DNA of 13,217 nt from Parcubacteria group bacterium Gr01-1014_56 (GCA_007375995.1 VMFK01000037.1:1-13217); one strand, 5' to 3'. Shown: positions 5,727 through 11,191, counted from the first letter of the stretch. Translations and numbers: made by a program. Notes: a model not told the origin generated them from the letters alone.

Positions 5727-7010
5727 ATGACCCGCGAATCCTTTAACAAAAGAGCTAAAAAGATGCCCGACACACCGGGGGTGTACTACTTTCTAGACTC
5801 TAAGCGCAAGGTGCTCTATATAGGCAAGGCGACCAGTTTGCGCAGTCGCGTGCGCAGTTATTTCTCGCAAGACCTAGACACAACCCGCGGGCCGCTTATA
5901 ACCGCGATGGTAGAAAAGGCCCGCTTTATAGACTGGCAGGAAACCGACTCAGTTTTGGAGGCGTTAATTTTGGAGGCGAACCTTATACATAGTCTCAAGC
6001 CCAAACACAACACTGACCTCAAAGACGACAAGAGTTGGAACTATGTAGTGATCACCAAAGAAGACTTTCCTCGCGTACTTCTCACACGAGGGAAAGAGTT
6101 GGCGAACGAATCGTTTGCGAGCGGCGCTCCGGGCCGCTCGGCCAAGTCTTACCATTCGCAAACTATTCGTTCGCCCTACCTGTATACATTTGGGCCCTTT
6201 CCGCACGGGATGCAACTAAAAGAAGCGATGAAATTGATTCGTAGAATATTTCCATACCGAGATACCTGCAAAGTAAACCAGGGCCGACGTTGTTTTAACG
6301 CCCAGCTCGGGCTGTGCCCCGGGGTATGTTCGGGTGAGATATCGAAACAAGAGTATCGCCGTATTGTCCGCCACATCGTGCTCTTATTTCAGGGCAAGAA
6401 GAAACAGCTCATAAAAGTACTTGAGCGCGAGATGAAGGCCGCCGCAAAAGAAGAAAATTTTGAAGCCGCCCAACTTTTGCGTGGCCAAGTATTTGCGCTC
6501 AACCATATACAAGATGTGTCTTTGATTAAAGACGAGTATCGGAGTCCCTCGACCTTACCTGGGACAATCCGCTCCGAGCGGATTGAGGCGTACGACATGG
6601 CACACCTACGCGGCTCGGCAAATGTTGGCGTCATGACCGTTGTCGAGGACGGCGAGGCACAGAAAAATGAGTATCGAAAATTCCGCATCAAGACAGCAAA
6701 ACCGGGCGACGATGTGGGGGCCCTCAGGGAAGTGCTCACCAGGCGCTTAGCGCATAACGAGTGGCCGTGGCCCACGCTTATTGTAGTAGACGGCTCCGTA
6801 GCACAGATCAATGCAGCAGAAAAAGTAGTTAAGGAGTACAGCATGGCTATCCCAGTTGTTGGTGTAGTAAAGGACGAAAAGCATCGCCCGCGCGATATCC
6901 GTGGCGACCGAGCACTTATAAAAGGCCGCGAGCGAGGCATCCTCCTCGCTAACGCTGAGGCGCATCGTTTTGCTATCGGCTATCACCGTAAAATTTCGCG
7001 TATAGTATAA
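5727..7010 (+). CDS. uvrC: UvrABC system protein C without C-terminal HhH domain
   Basis: UvrC makes the two incisions of nucleotide excision repair. The N-terminal GIY-YIG nuclease shows GVYYF (18-22), VLYIGKA (29-35), R39 and E83. Cysteines 181, 189, 197 and 201 match the conserved four-cysteine motif reported to hold an Fe-S cluster. A UVR motif (~227-261) binds UvrB. The RNase H-like nuclease keeps D290 (EAYDMAH), D328/D329, D355 (VVDGS) and H386 (KDEKH). The protein ends at HRFAIGYHRKISRIV, exactly where homologues of ~600 residues continue into the tandem helix-hairpin-helix domain, so 427 residues is a clean domain loss. A 75-bp hairpin element adds residues 125-149. A further small hairpin, CAATCCGCT-CCG-AGCGGATTG (6565-6585), lies before D290. 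The stop TAA overlaps the next gene's -10 box. Confidence 0.95.
   Translation: MTRESFNKRAKKMPDTPGVYYFLDSKRKVLYIGKATSLRSRVRSYFSQDLDTTRGPLITAMVEKARFIDWQETDSVLEALILEANLIHSLKPKHNTDLKDDKSWNYVVITKEDFPRVLLTRGKELANESFASGAPGRSAKSYHSQTIRSPYLYTFGPFPHGMQLKEAMKLIRRIFPYRDTCKVNQGRRCFNAQLGLCPGVCSGEISKQEYRRIVRHIVLLFQGKKKQLIKVLEREMKAAAKEENFEAAQLLRGQVFALNHIQDVSLIKDEYRSPSTLPGTIRSERIEAYDMAHLRGSANVGVMTVVEDGEAQKNEYRKFRIKTAKPGDDVGALREVLTRRLAHNEWPWPTLIVVDGSVAQINAAEKVVKEYSMAIPVVGVVKDEKHRPRDIRGDRALIKGRERGILLANAEAHRFAIGYHRKISRIV
6101..6175 (+). repeat. 75-bp in-frame palindromic element, copy 1 (in uvrC)
   Basis: The arms 6101-6120 and 6156-6175 pair in 19 of 20 positions (only 6112/6164 fails) around a 35-nt loop. Positions 6119-6153 match, nearly base for base, the reverse complement of 12917-12950 in cyoB, for example GCGCTCCGGGCCGCT and AGTCTTACC. 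The arms of the two copies are unrelated yet each is self-complementary. Exactly 25 codons are added (residues 125-149, LANESFASG...QTIRS) between RVLLTRGKE and YLYTFGPFPHG, which nearly adjoin in other UvrC proteins. Confidence 0.8.
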
Positions 7011-7011
7011 T
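7006..7011 (+). promoter_or_regulatory. -10 box of the ddl-like gene, overlapping the uvrC stop
   Basis: A perfect TATAAT contains the uvrC TAA and ends six bases before the ATG at 7018, so transcription would begin at about the start codon. A -35 box at 16-18 bp is not evident. No Shine-Dalgarno precedes the ATG. This suggests a leaderless transcript for the ddl-dehydratase pair. Confidence 0.5.
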
Positions 7012-7017
7012 GCGTAC

Positions 7018-7776
7018 ATGCGTACGGTAGTTGGAGTACTACGTGGGGGCCCGAGTAGTGAGTATGAGGTGTCGCTGAGGAGCGGCGCTAACATGCTTGG
7101 TGCGCTCGACAAAGAAAAATATGAGCCGCGCGATCTGTTTATCGACCGCCAGGGGCAGTGGCATCATTTTGGCGTGCCGGTTACACCCGAGAAAGCGCTT
7201 CGGGGTGTGGATGTTGCTATCAACGTGGTCCACGGCGAGTATGGCGAGGACGGCCGCCTACATGAAATCCTCGACTCCCTCGCGGTCCCTTATACTGGCT
7301 CGGACAAAACGGCATCGATTTTGGCATTTAATAAAGCTCGCAGTAAACAGGCAGTCAAGAAAATTAATATAAAGACGCCGCGCGCAATTGTAGTGAGCAG
7401 CGAGGACGCTCGTGGCGACATAGAGGGCCTTGCGTACGAGATCTTCCCATTCTTTGATTATGATGCAAAATATAGCGGCAAAACGCTCGAGCGTGTACCG
7501 GGCAACTTTACCGCGGAGCAAAAAGAGGAGCTGATGAGTGCTGCGTGCAAGATACACGAGACTCTTGGCCTCTCACACTACTCACGCTCTGACTTTATCG
7601 TGGGGAGAAGGGGCGTCTACTTTCTTGAGATCAACAACGCAAGCGGGGTAGGGATGAGCGACCAATCACTGTTCCCCAAGGCGCTCGACGCGGTAGGGGC
7701 CCGGATGCCTGATTTTATTGAGCATATCATTGAGCTTGCCCAAAAGGGAAAAAAGATTAAGATACGAACCTCCTAG
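7018..7776 (+). CDS. D-alanine--D-alanine ligase-like protein with internal deletion
   Basis: The Ddl family joins two D-Ala for peptidoglycan, using ATP. The N-terminus is typical: GGPSSEYEVSL (10-20, with the substrate Glu at 15), NVVHGEYGEDG (69-79), VPYTGS (90-95) and KTPRAIVV (119-126). The C-terminus is recognisable: FFDYDAKY (145-152), PGNFTAEQKEEL, RSDF (D192) and FLEIN (E204, N206, Mg ligands). Between EIF (143) and PFFDYD, however, some 70-80 residues of the family are missing, including the VKP..GSSVG strand and the VEE...GRE segment that hold the ATP-binding lysines. The usual NTxPGxT is also changed, to NNASGVGMS. It is 252 aa against ~300-350. Either it is a non-catalytic paralogue, or a true Ddl lies elsewhere, or the assembly lost sequence. 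The frame is intact. Confidence 0.85.
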   Translation: MRTVVGVLRGGPSSEYEVSLRSGANMLGALDKEKYEPRDLFIDRQGQWHHFGVPVTPEKALRGVDVAINVVHGEYGEDGRLHEILDSLAVPYTGSDKTASILAFNKARSKQAVKKINIKTPRAIVVSSEDARGDIEGLAYEIFPFFDYDAKYSGKTLERVPGNFTAEQKEELMSAACKIHETLGLSHYSRSDFIVGRRGVYFLEINNASGVGMSDQSLFPKALDAVGARMPDFIEHIIELAQKGKKIKIRTS

Positions 7777-7778
7777 CT

Positions 7779-8135
7779 ATGTCACCCATCGATAAAACTC
7801 AGGGCAAACAACTTGCAAACAAAAGATGTATCCCTTGCGAGAAGGGGGCTAAAGCAATGAATCGAGAAGAAGCCGAGAAGCTCCTTGTGGAACTAAACGA
7901 CTGGGCGCTGATAGACGACGCACATTTGCTCGCAAAGAGTTTTCATTTTAAAAATTTTGTTGCAGCTATACACTTTGTAAACAAGGTCGCCGCGATAGCT
8001 GAGGAGGAAAAGCACCACCCCGACATTACGATCTCCTACAACGATGTCGGGTTAGAGCTCAGCACACACGCGATACACGGGCTTTCAGAAAACGATTTTA
8101 TTTTGGCAGCTAAGATAGACGAGATAAAAATCTAA
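7779..8135 (+). CDS. Pterin-4a-carbinolamine dehydratase family protein
   Basis: This family (PhhB/DCoH) dehydrates the 4a-hydroxy-pterin made by aromatic amino acid hydroxylases; bacterial members without a hydroxylase have unclear roles. The 118 residues show LANKRCIPCEKG (the frequent N-terminal Cys pair), LNDWALIDD, FHFKNFVAAIHFVNKVAAIAEE, KHHPDITISYNDVGLELSTH with the active-site histidines, and the C-terminal GLSENDFILAAKID. The ATG follows the ddl stop by two bases with no Shine-Dalgarno, so translational coupling is likely. Its first codons overlap a copy of the interspersed repeat; an alternative start at ATG 7857 would lose the Cys pair. The stop codon directly abuts that of the convergent dehydrogenase gene. 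Confidence 0.92.
   Translation: MSPIDKTQGKQLANKRCIPCEKGAKAMNREEAEKLLVELNDWALIDDAHLLAKSFHFKNFVAAIHFVNKVAAIAEEEKHHPDITISYNDVGLELSTHAIHGLSENDFILAAKIDEIKI
7783..7809 (+). repeat. Short interspersed repeat, copy 2 (dehydratase gene start)
   Basis: CACCCATCGATAAAACTCAG followed by GGCAAAC corresponds to CACCCATTCGACAAACTCAG plus GGCAAGC in cyoC, with one lost T, one T/C change, one extra A and one A/G change. Here it is read in a different frame (MSPIDKTQGKQ) because the HSTxSGQ frame would hit a stop. It makes up the variable N-terminal tail ahead of LANKRCIPC. Confidence 0.5.
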
Positions 8136-8873
8136 CTATTTTTCTTTTTGGTCGATCGGGGTAGGGTGGATGTGTTTTGCGCGGATATCATCTTGCCCCC
8201 AGATCTCTACATGTTCGGCGGGGTCCGCCTCCTTTAGATTTTCAATAATAATAGTTGCTACCTCCTCTGGCTCCATCGAGGAGTCGTAGTCGGCGTGTTT
8301 GTTTTCTCCAAAGAGTCCGGTCTTCATGCGGTAGGGATAGATGCCAATGACGCTGACTCCTGAGCCTGCAACCTCCGCACGCACTGCCTGGGTAAAACCT
8401 TCGGCGGCAAATTTGCTCGCCGAGTAGCCAGCTGCAAGCCCTTTGCCCTCAAGCCCGCGTACAGAAATCATGTTTACGATTACACCTTGGCCTTTTTTGC
8501 GCATGTGTTTGAGCGCCTCAACGGTGCCGTGCGCTAAGCCAAAATAATTCACCTCCATGAGTGCTCGCGCACGTTTAAAGTCGAGCTCCTCAACCGGCCC
8601 GTAGGGCATCCAGATACCTGCGTTGTTGATCCATATATCAATGCGGCCGTAGTGCTTGATCGCCTCTTGTGCAAGCGCCTCAACATGAGCTCGCTCGGTT
8701 ACATCGCAATGAAGCCCGGGCGCCTCAAGCTCAGCTAGAGTCGTACGCAGGTCCTCGCTCTCAAGGTCGCCCACCACCACCTTGGCTCCCTGTGCCTTTA
8801 GTTCGTTTGCAAGGCATTTGCCTAAACCTCTAGATGCTCCTGTTATGACAACGACCGCCCCACTTAATTTCAT
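8136..8873 (-). CDS. Short-chain dehydrogenase/reductase
   Basis: This is a classical SDR of 245 residues with a Rossmann fold. It has the cofactor motif TGASRGLG (11-18), D36 at the end of beta-2, CDVT (56-59), NNAG (83-86), N109, and the catalytic S137, Y150 and K154 (YSASK). R15 inside the glycine motif suggests NADP(H), whereas D36 suggests NAD(H), so the cofactor is undecided. The substrate cannot be told from sequence; the C-terminal part (IYPYRMKTGLF) is generic. It is transcribed alone on the minus strand, convergent with the dehydratase gene with no bases between the stops. The ATG at 8873 is the only plausible start and has no Shine-Dalgarno. Confidence 0.93.
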   Translation of the reverse strand: MKLSGAVVVITGASRGLGKCLANELKAQGAKVVVGDLESEDLRTTLAELEAPGLHCDVTERAHVEALAQEAIKHYGRIDIWINNAGIWMPYGPVEELDFKRARALMEVNYFGLAHGTVEALKHMRKKGQGVIVNMISVRGLEGKGLAAGYSASKFAAEGFTQAVRAEVAGSGVSVIGIYPYRMKTGLFGENKHADYDSSMEPEEVATIIIENLKEADPAEHVEIWGQDDIRAKHIHPTPIDQKEK

Positions 8874-8875
8874 AA

Positions 8876-8904
8876 ATTATATTTTGTCAGATTTGTAGTC
8901 ACAA
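8876..8904 (-). promoter_or_regulatory. Promoter of the SDR gene abutting its ATG
   Basis: On the minus strand TTGTGA (8904-8899), a 17-bp spacer and a perfect TATAAT (8881-8876) end only two bases before the ATG at 8873. Taken literally, transcription would start at or slightly inside the first codons, so initiation must occur unusually close to the -10 box, or another box is used. A leaderless mRNA is likely either way. Confidence 0.55.
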
Positions 8905-8906
8905 GT

Positions 8907-8930
8907 CGAATTCTGCCGTCGCAGAATTCG
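8907..8930. repeat. Palindrome 1 of intergenic repeat cluster
   Basis: CGAATTCTGC, loop CGTC, and GCAGAATTCG form a perfect 10-bp stem. It lies just upstream of the SDR promoter and about 20 bp from the next palindrome. Confidence 0.7.
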
Positions 8931-8949
8931 CTCGCGACCCCGGCTCGCC

Positions 8950-8967
8950 GTCCCGCAATTGCGGGAC
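8950..8967. repeat. Palindrome 2: perfect 18-bp dyad
   Basis: GTCCCGCAATTGCGGGAC reads identically on both strands. With its neighbours it forms a tight cluster of inverted repeats between the SDR gene and tRNA-Ala. No T-run follows on either strand, so it is not a standard intrinsic terminator. Confidence 0.75.
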
Positions 8968-8980
8968 ATGGCTGCGCCTT

Positions 8981-9030
8981 CCACAAAAGCACAAAATCTG
9001 CCGCAGGGCAGATCGTTGTGTCTTTTGTGG
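8981..9030. repeat. Imperfect 50-bp inverted repeat ending in tRNA-Ala
   Basis: The outer arms CCACAAAAG (8981-8989) and CTTTTGTGG (9022-9030) pair, and the inner ATCTGCC-GCAG-GGCAGAT (8996-9013) forms a nested hairpin. The right arm includes the last three bases of the tRNA-Ala gene, so it may form the 3' end of the tRNA precursor or act in its termination. Confidence 0.65.
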
Positions 9031-9100
9031 ACCCAACCGGGATCGAACCGGTCACCTCCTCATTGCAAATGAGGCGCTCTACCAAATGAGCTATGGGCCC
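9028..9100 (-). tRNA. tRNA-Ala (anticodon TGC)
   Basis: The minus strand folds as a full cloverleaf: acceptor GGGCCCA/TGGGTCC with the G3-U70 pair that marks alanine tRNAs, D-arm GCTCATTTGGTAGAGC, anticodon stem CCTCA/TGAGG with loop TTTGCAA (anticodon TGC), and T-arm ACCGGTTCGATCCCGGT. The discriminator is A. The CCA end is not encoded (ACAA follows), so CCA must be added by nucleotidyltransferase. Confidence 0.97.
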
Positions 9101-9132
9101 AAAACACTACACACTCTACCTTTTTTTGAACC

Positions 9133-9172
9133 AAAAAAAAAGAGCACCAAACCTGGTGGGTCGTGCGCTCTA
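9133..9172 (-). terminator. Intrinsic terminator of the 158-aa membrane protein gene
   Basis: Read on the minus strand, AGAGC/GCAC and GTGC/TCT arms with an inner CACCA/TGGTG hairpin are followed by nine T (complement of 9133-9141). The stem is bulged but the T-tract is strong. It separates the gene at 9197 from the downstream tRNA-Ala, which therefore needs its own promoter (a weak TTCAAA, 16 bp, TAGTGT is visible on the minus strand at about 9105-9132). Confidence 0.65.
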
Positions 9173-9196
9173 ATAGCGAAGTCTGAGAGAGGCACC

Positions 9197-9673
9197 TTAG
9201 GTGTTCTTGCCCTTTAGGTATCGTCCTAACTCGACGATCCCCATTATTCCACCGCTGACGATCATGAACACACCTTGTATCGGCGCAATGAGAAATAGGA
9301 ACACTCCATGAGCCCAATGCTTTGTTCGGCTGATATAGGCCTGGCGGGCAATTGCTTCCTGTTTTTCAGCGTTGTCACAGTCTGTCGCTGTGATAAATCC
9401 GAGGGTGTCATGATGTTTACCATCCGCGCCTAGATACGTGCGCATATCTGCAAGACGATGTCTTTTTGCTACTTCCCAACTCCATGGGCAGAAAACCCCG
9501 AAGTAGTCATGAATCAGTAGCCGGAACCCCTCGCTGAAGAAATTCTTGGAGGACTTCCAGAAGCCATCATCGTAGTTAACGGACTTCAATCTGAAATTGA
9601 GGTCCGCACCGTTGATGTATGCAAGCAAAAAACAAGGAACGGCGGCAATCAGCCACCAAAAGACGTATCCCAT
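9197..9673 (-). CDS. Hypothetical two-helix membrane protein (158 aa)
   Basis: No family recognised. The ATG at 9673 follows AGGGAG (9685-9680) at a 6-nt spacing, a clear ribosome binding site. Residues 1-20 (MGYVFWWLIAAVPCFLLAYI) form a membrane helix or uncleaved signal anchor. A polar stretch of about 100 residues with FGVFCPWSWEVAKR and ADGKHHDTLG follows, then a second hydrophobic segment at about 121-148 (HGVFLFLIAPIQGVFMIVSG...), ending KGKNT. The gene has a recognisable promoter and terminator and stands alone between tRNA genes on the same strand. It may be inserted DNA at a tRNA locus, but I see no integrase or flanking repeats. Confidence 0.75.
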   Translation of the reverse strand: MGYVFWWLIAAVPCFLLAYINGADLNFRLKSVNYDDGFWKSSKNFFSEGFRLLIHDYFGVFCPWSWEVAKRHRLADMRTYLGADGKHHDTLGFITATDCDNAEKQEAIARQAYISRTKHWAHGVFLFLIAPIQGVFMIVSGGIMGIVELGRYLKGKNT

Positions 9674-9716
9674 GAGATTCTCCCTAAAAAGATCAGTCCT
9701 TCGTGGACCAAAAGCT

Positions 9717-9744
9717 AATATACCAGAATAATAAATAAAGTCAA
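9717..9744 (-). promoter_or_regulatory. Promoter of the 158-aa membrane protein gene
   Basis: On the minus strand TTGACT (9744-9739), a 16-bp spacer and TATATT (9722-9717) predict a start near 9710, giving a leader of about 37 nt with the AGGGAG ribosome binding site. The -35 box begins three bases after the encoded CCA of the upstream tRNA-Ala(CGC). Confidence 0.65.
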
Positions 9745-9747
9745 ATT

Positions 9748-9821
9748 TGGTGGACCTGGCGAGAATCGAACTCGCGCCTCTGCAATGCGAATGCAGCGTT
9801 TTACCACTTAACTACAGGCCC
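9748..9821 (-). tRNA. tRNA-Ala (anticodon CGC)
   Basis: Acceptor GGGCCTG/CAGGTCC again has G3-U70, the alanine identity pair. The anticodon stem CTGCA/TGCAG carries loop TTCGCAT (anticodon CGC, reading GCG), and the T-arm is CGCGAGTTCGATTCTCG. The discriminator is A (9751), followed by an encoded CCA (9750-9748), the only complete one among the four tRNAs here. The D-stem has three good pairs. Confidence 0.95.
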
Positions 9822-9851
9822 GTTTTATTACATTTTTGCACAAGTGCCCTG

Positions 9852-9922
9852 TCGGGGTGCCGAGAATTGAACTCGGATTTTACGAACCCGAATCGTACGT
9901 AATGCCGTTATACCACACCCCG
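9852..9922 (-). tRNA. tRNA-Pro (anticodon CGG)
   Basis: Acceptor CGGGGTG/CACCCCG starts with C1-G72, characteristic of bacterial proline tRNAs. The anticodon stem TACGA/TCGTA carries loop TTCGGGT (anticodon CGG, with G37), and the T-arm is CCGAGTTCAATTCTCGG. The discriminator is A and CCA is not encoded (CAG follows). The flanks extend the acceptor pairing by a few bases, so the precursor can form a longer stem. Confidence 0.95.
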
Positions 9923-9983
9923 GCAGGACACTCGTTTTTGCATCACACCAAATATATAGTCGCACAGCTTCCTTATATTTGGG

Positions 9984-10057
9984 TGCACCCTGAGAGGCTC
10001 GAACTCCCGGCCTCGCCCGTGTGAAGGGCGCGCTCTAACCAACTGAGCTAAGGGTGC
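9984..10057 (-). tRNA. tRNA-Val (anticodon CAC)
   Basis: Acceptor GCACCCT/AGGGTGC pairs perfectly, the D-arm GCTC/GAGC is standard, the anticodon stem CGCCC/GGGCG carries loop TTCACAC (anticodon CAC, reading GTG), and the T-arm is GGGAGTTCGAGCCTCTC with one G-T pair. The discriminator is A followed by CCC rather than CCA, so the end is not fully encoded. It is the first gene of the leftward tRNA group. Confidence 0.96.
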
Positions 10058-10105
10058 GATAGCATCCAAATTAGCACAAAAAACATCTTATTGGCCAGAA
10101 GGTGT

Positions 10106-10111
10106 TATACT
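10106..10111 (+). promoter_or_regulatory. Candidate -10 box of the cyo operon
   Basis: TATACT lies 8 bp before the ATG at 10120 and 2 bp before the ATG at 10114. A start 7-8 bases downstream would put the 5' end at ATG 10120, a leaderless message. No good -35 box is visible at 16-18 bp. Together with the uvrC, ddl-like and SDR starts it forms a repeated arrangement. Confidence 0.45.
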
Positions 10112-10119
10112 TTATGTAT

Positions 10120-10410
10120 ATGTTGTATGCGTCTTTGCTTGCTGCTCATGTGTCTGCGGCGATTATTACGGGAGCAGTTATTCTTTATACACTCTATGCG
10201 GTGGCAAAAGGACTGCAAACACAGTATTTTTTTCTGGCACTATTCCTTGGATCTATCGCGGCCATTATGGTTTCAACAGGCTCACTACTCGCGTATGTTT
10301 CACCAACGGTCACGATGCTCTCGCTTTCGCTGCATATGACCGCATATCTTAGCGTTTGTCTCGGGGTAGAGGTGCTTTTGTATGTGGCTTCCCGATATCG
10401 CTCTGCTTAA
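10120..10410 (+). CDS. Small three-helix membrane protein upstream of cyoA
   Basis: Unrecognised. Read from ATG 10120 it has 96 residues (MLYASLLAAHVSAAI...); ATG 10114 and GTG 10102 are alternatives but would lie at or before the expected transcription start. Three hydrophobic helices are evident: LAAHVSAAIITGAVILYTLY, the ALFLGSIAAIMVSTGSLLAYV region, and LHMTAYLSVCLGVEVLLYV. A histidine sits near the start of the first and third, which could bind haem or copper, though that is speculation. The protein ends ASRYRSA. Its last 29 bases overlap cyoA, implying translational coupling, so it is probably an oxidase accessory or assembly protein. Confidence 0.65.
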   Translation: MLYASLLAAHVSAAIITGAVILYTLYAVAKGLQTQYFFLALFLGSIAAIMVSTGSLLAYVSPTVTMLSLSLHMTAYLSVCLGVEVLLYVASRYRSA

Positions 10411-11185
10411 CCCCAAAGGTGCAGTGGGTCTTTCTGAGCTAGGGCTCATGATCCATGCAGTCGAGTTTATGCTCATCGTCGCGTTGCCGGTGTACTTTTT
10501 AGTTTTTTTCTTTGCATGGAGATATCGAGCGGGGAACACCAAGGCCGCCTACAGCCCCAACTGGGAGCACGCCAAGGTAGACGAGCTTATCTGGTGGGCG
10601 ATCCCCTTTGAGATCGTGCTTATTTTAGGCGCACTCACTTGGAGTAGCACCCATGAGCTAGACCCGCGAGCCCCGCTTGAGGGAGGAGCGCCGCTCGTGG
10701 TTGAGGTGGTTGCACTCGACTGGAAGTGGCTTTTTATTTATCCTGAACAAAATATTGCGACGGTTAATTATATTGCCGTACCGGTGGACCGCCCCGTGCG
10801 TTTTGACGTTACCGCCGACGCACCGATGAATTCTTTTTGGATCCCAAGGCTCGGCGGCCAGATATACGCAATGACCGGCATGGTTAACTCACTCAACCTT
10901 GTTGCCAACGAGCCCGGTACTTATGAGGGAGTCTCTGCCAACTATAGCGGCATAGGCTTTGCAAAGATGAAATTTGTAGTTAAAGCGCTGCCCCAAGAGG
11001 AGTTCGACTCATGGGTTATAAGCGTTAAGGCATCTTCTAAAATCCTTACACATGAGGAGTATGCGCTACTCGCTCTGCCTAGTATCGCGAACGAGCCTGC
11101 ACACTATGCAGAGGTTGAGCAAAACCTCTACAATATGATTGTGGCGCAATTTACGGAGCGCGCTCTTCACTCAGCTCACGAGTAA
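10382..11185 (+). CDS. cyoA: Cytochrome bo3-type quinol oxidase subunit II
   Basis: Subunit II of the terminal oxidase that passes electrons from quinol to oxygen. It aligns throughout with E. coli CyoA: LLNPKGAVGL (8-17), membrane helix 1 (~22-46), YSPNWEHAKVDELIWW (57-72), helix 2 (~68-88), TWSSTHELDP, VVALDWKWLFIYPEQNIATVN (the last part of the two-helix-to-cupredoxin transition), MNSFWIPRLGGQIYAM, LVANEPGTYEGVSANYSGIGF. There are no cysteines in the cupredoxin domain, so no CuA centre, which means a quinol rather than a cytochrome c oxidase. Unlike E. coli CyoA it lacks a signal peptide and lipobox cysteine before LLNPKG; an in-frame TAG at 10367 rules out a longer start. GAGGTG (10369-10374), 7 nt before the ATG, is a fair ribosome binding site. 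Confidence 0.95.
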   Translation: MWLPDIALLNPKGAVGLSELGLMIHAVEFMLIVALPVYFLVFFFAWRYRAGNTKAAYSPNWEHAKVDELIWWAIPFEIVLILGALTWSSTHELDPRAPLEGGAPLVVEVVALDWKWLFIYPEQNIATVNYIAVPVDRPVRFDVTADAPMNSFWIPRLGGQIYAMTGMVNSLNLVANEPGTYEGVSANYSGIGFAKMKFVVKALPQEEFDSWVISVKASSKILTHEEYALLALPSIANEPAHYAEVEQNLYNMIVAQFTERALHSAHE

Positions 11186-11191
11186 AGATAT

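Noticed and set aside
6389..6940. 183-codon minus-strand frame opposite uvrC
   Set aside because: It is antisense to the catalytic domain of UvrC, with a Ser/Arg-rich, low-complexity translation typical of a shadow frame.
7008..7030. Frameshift explaining the short UvrC
   Set aside because: The ddl-like gene starts seven bases after the uvrC stop with good family homology, so no room remains for a hidden C-terminal domain in another frame.
8870..9085. 71-codon minus-strand frame upstream of the SDR gene
   Set aside because: It runs through the tRNA-Ala gene and the palindrome cluster. The peptide is just translated repeats.
9836..10024. 62-codon plus-strand frame
   Set aside because: It lies antisense across tRNA-Pro and tRNA-Val and has no initiation signal.
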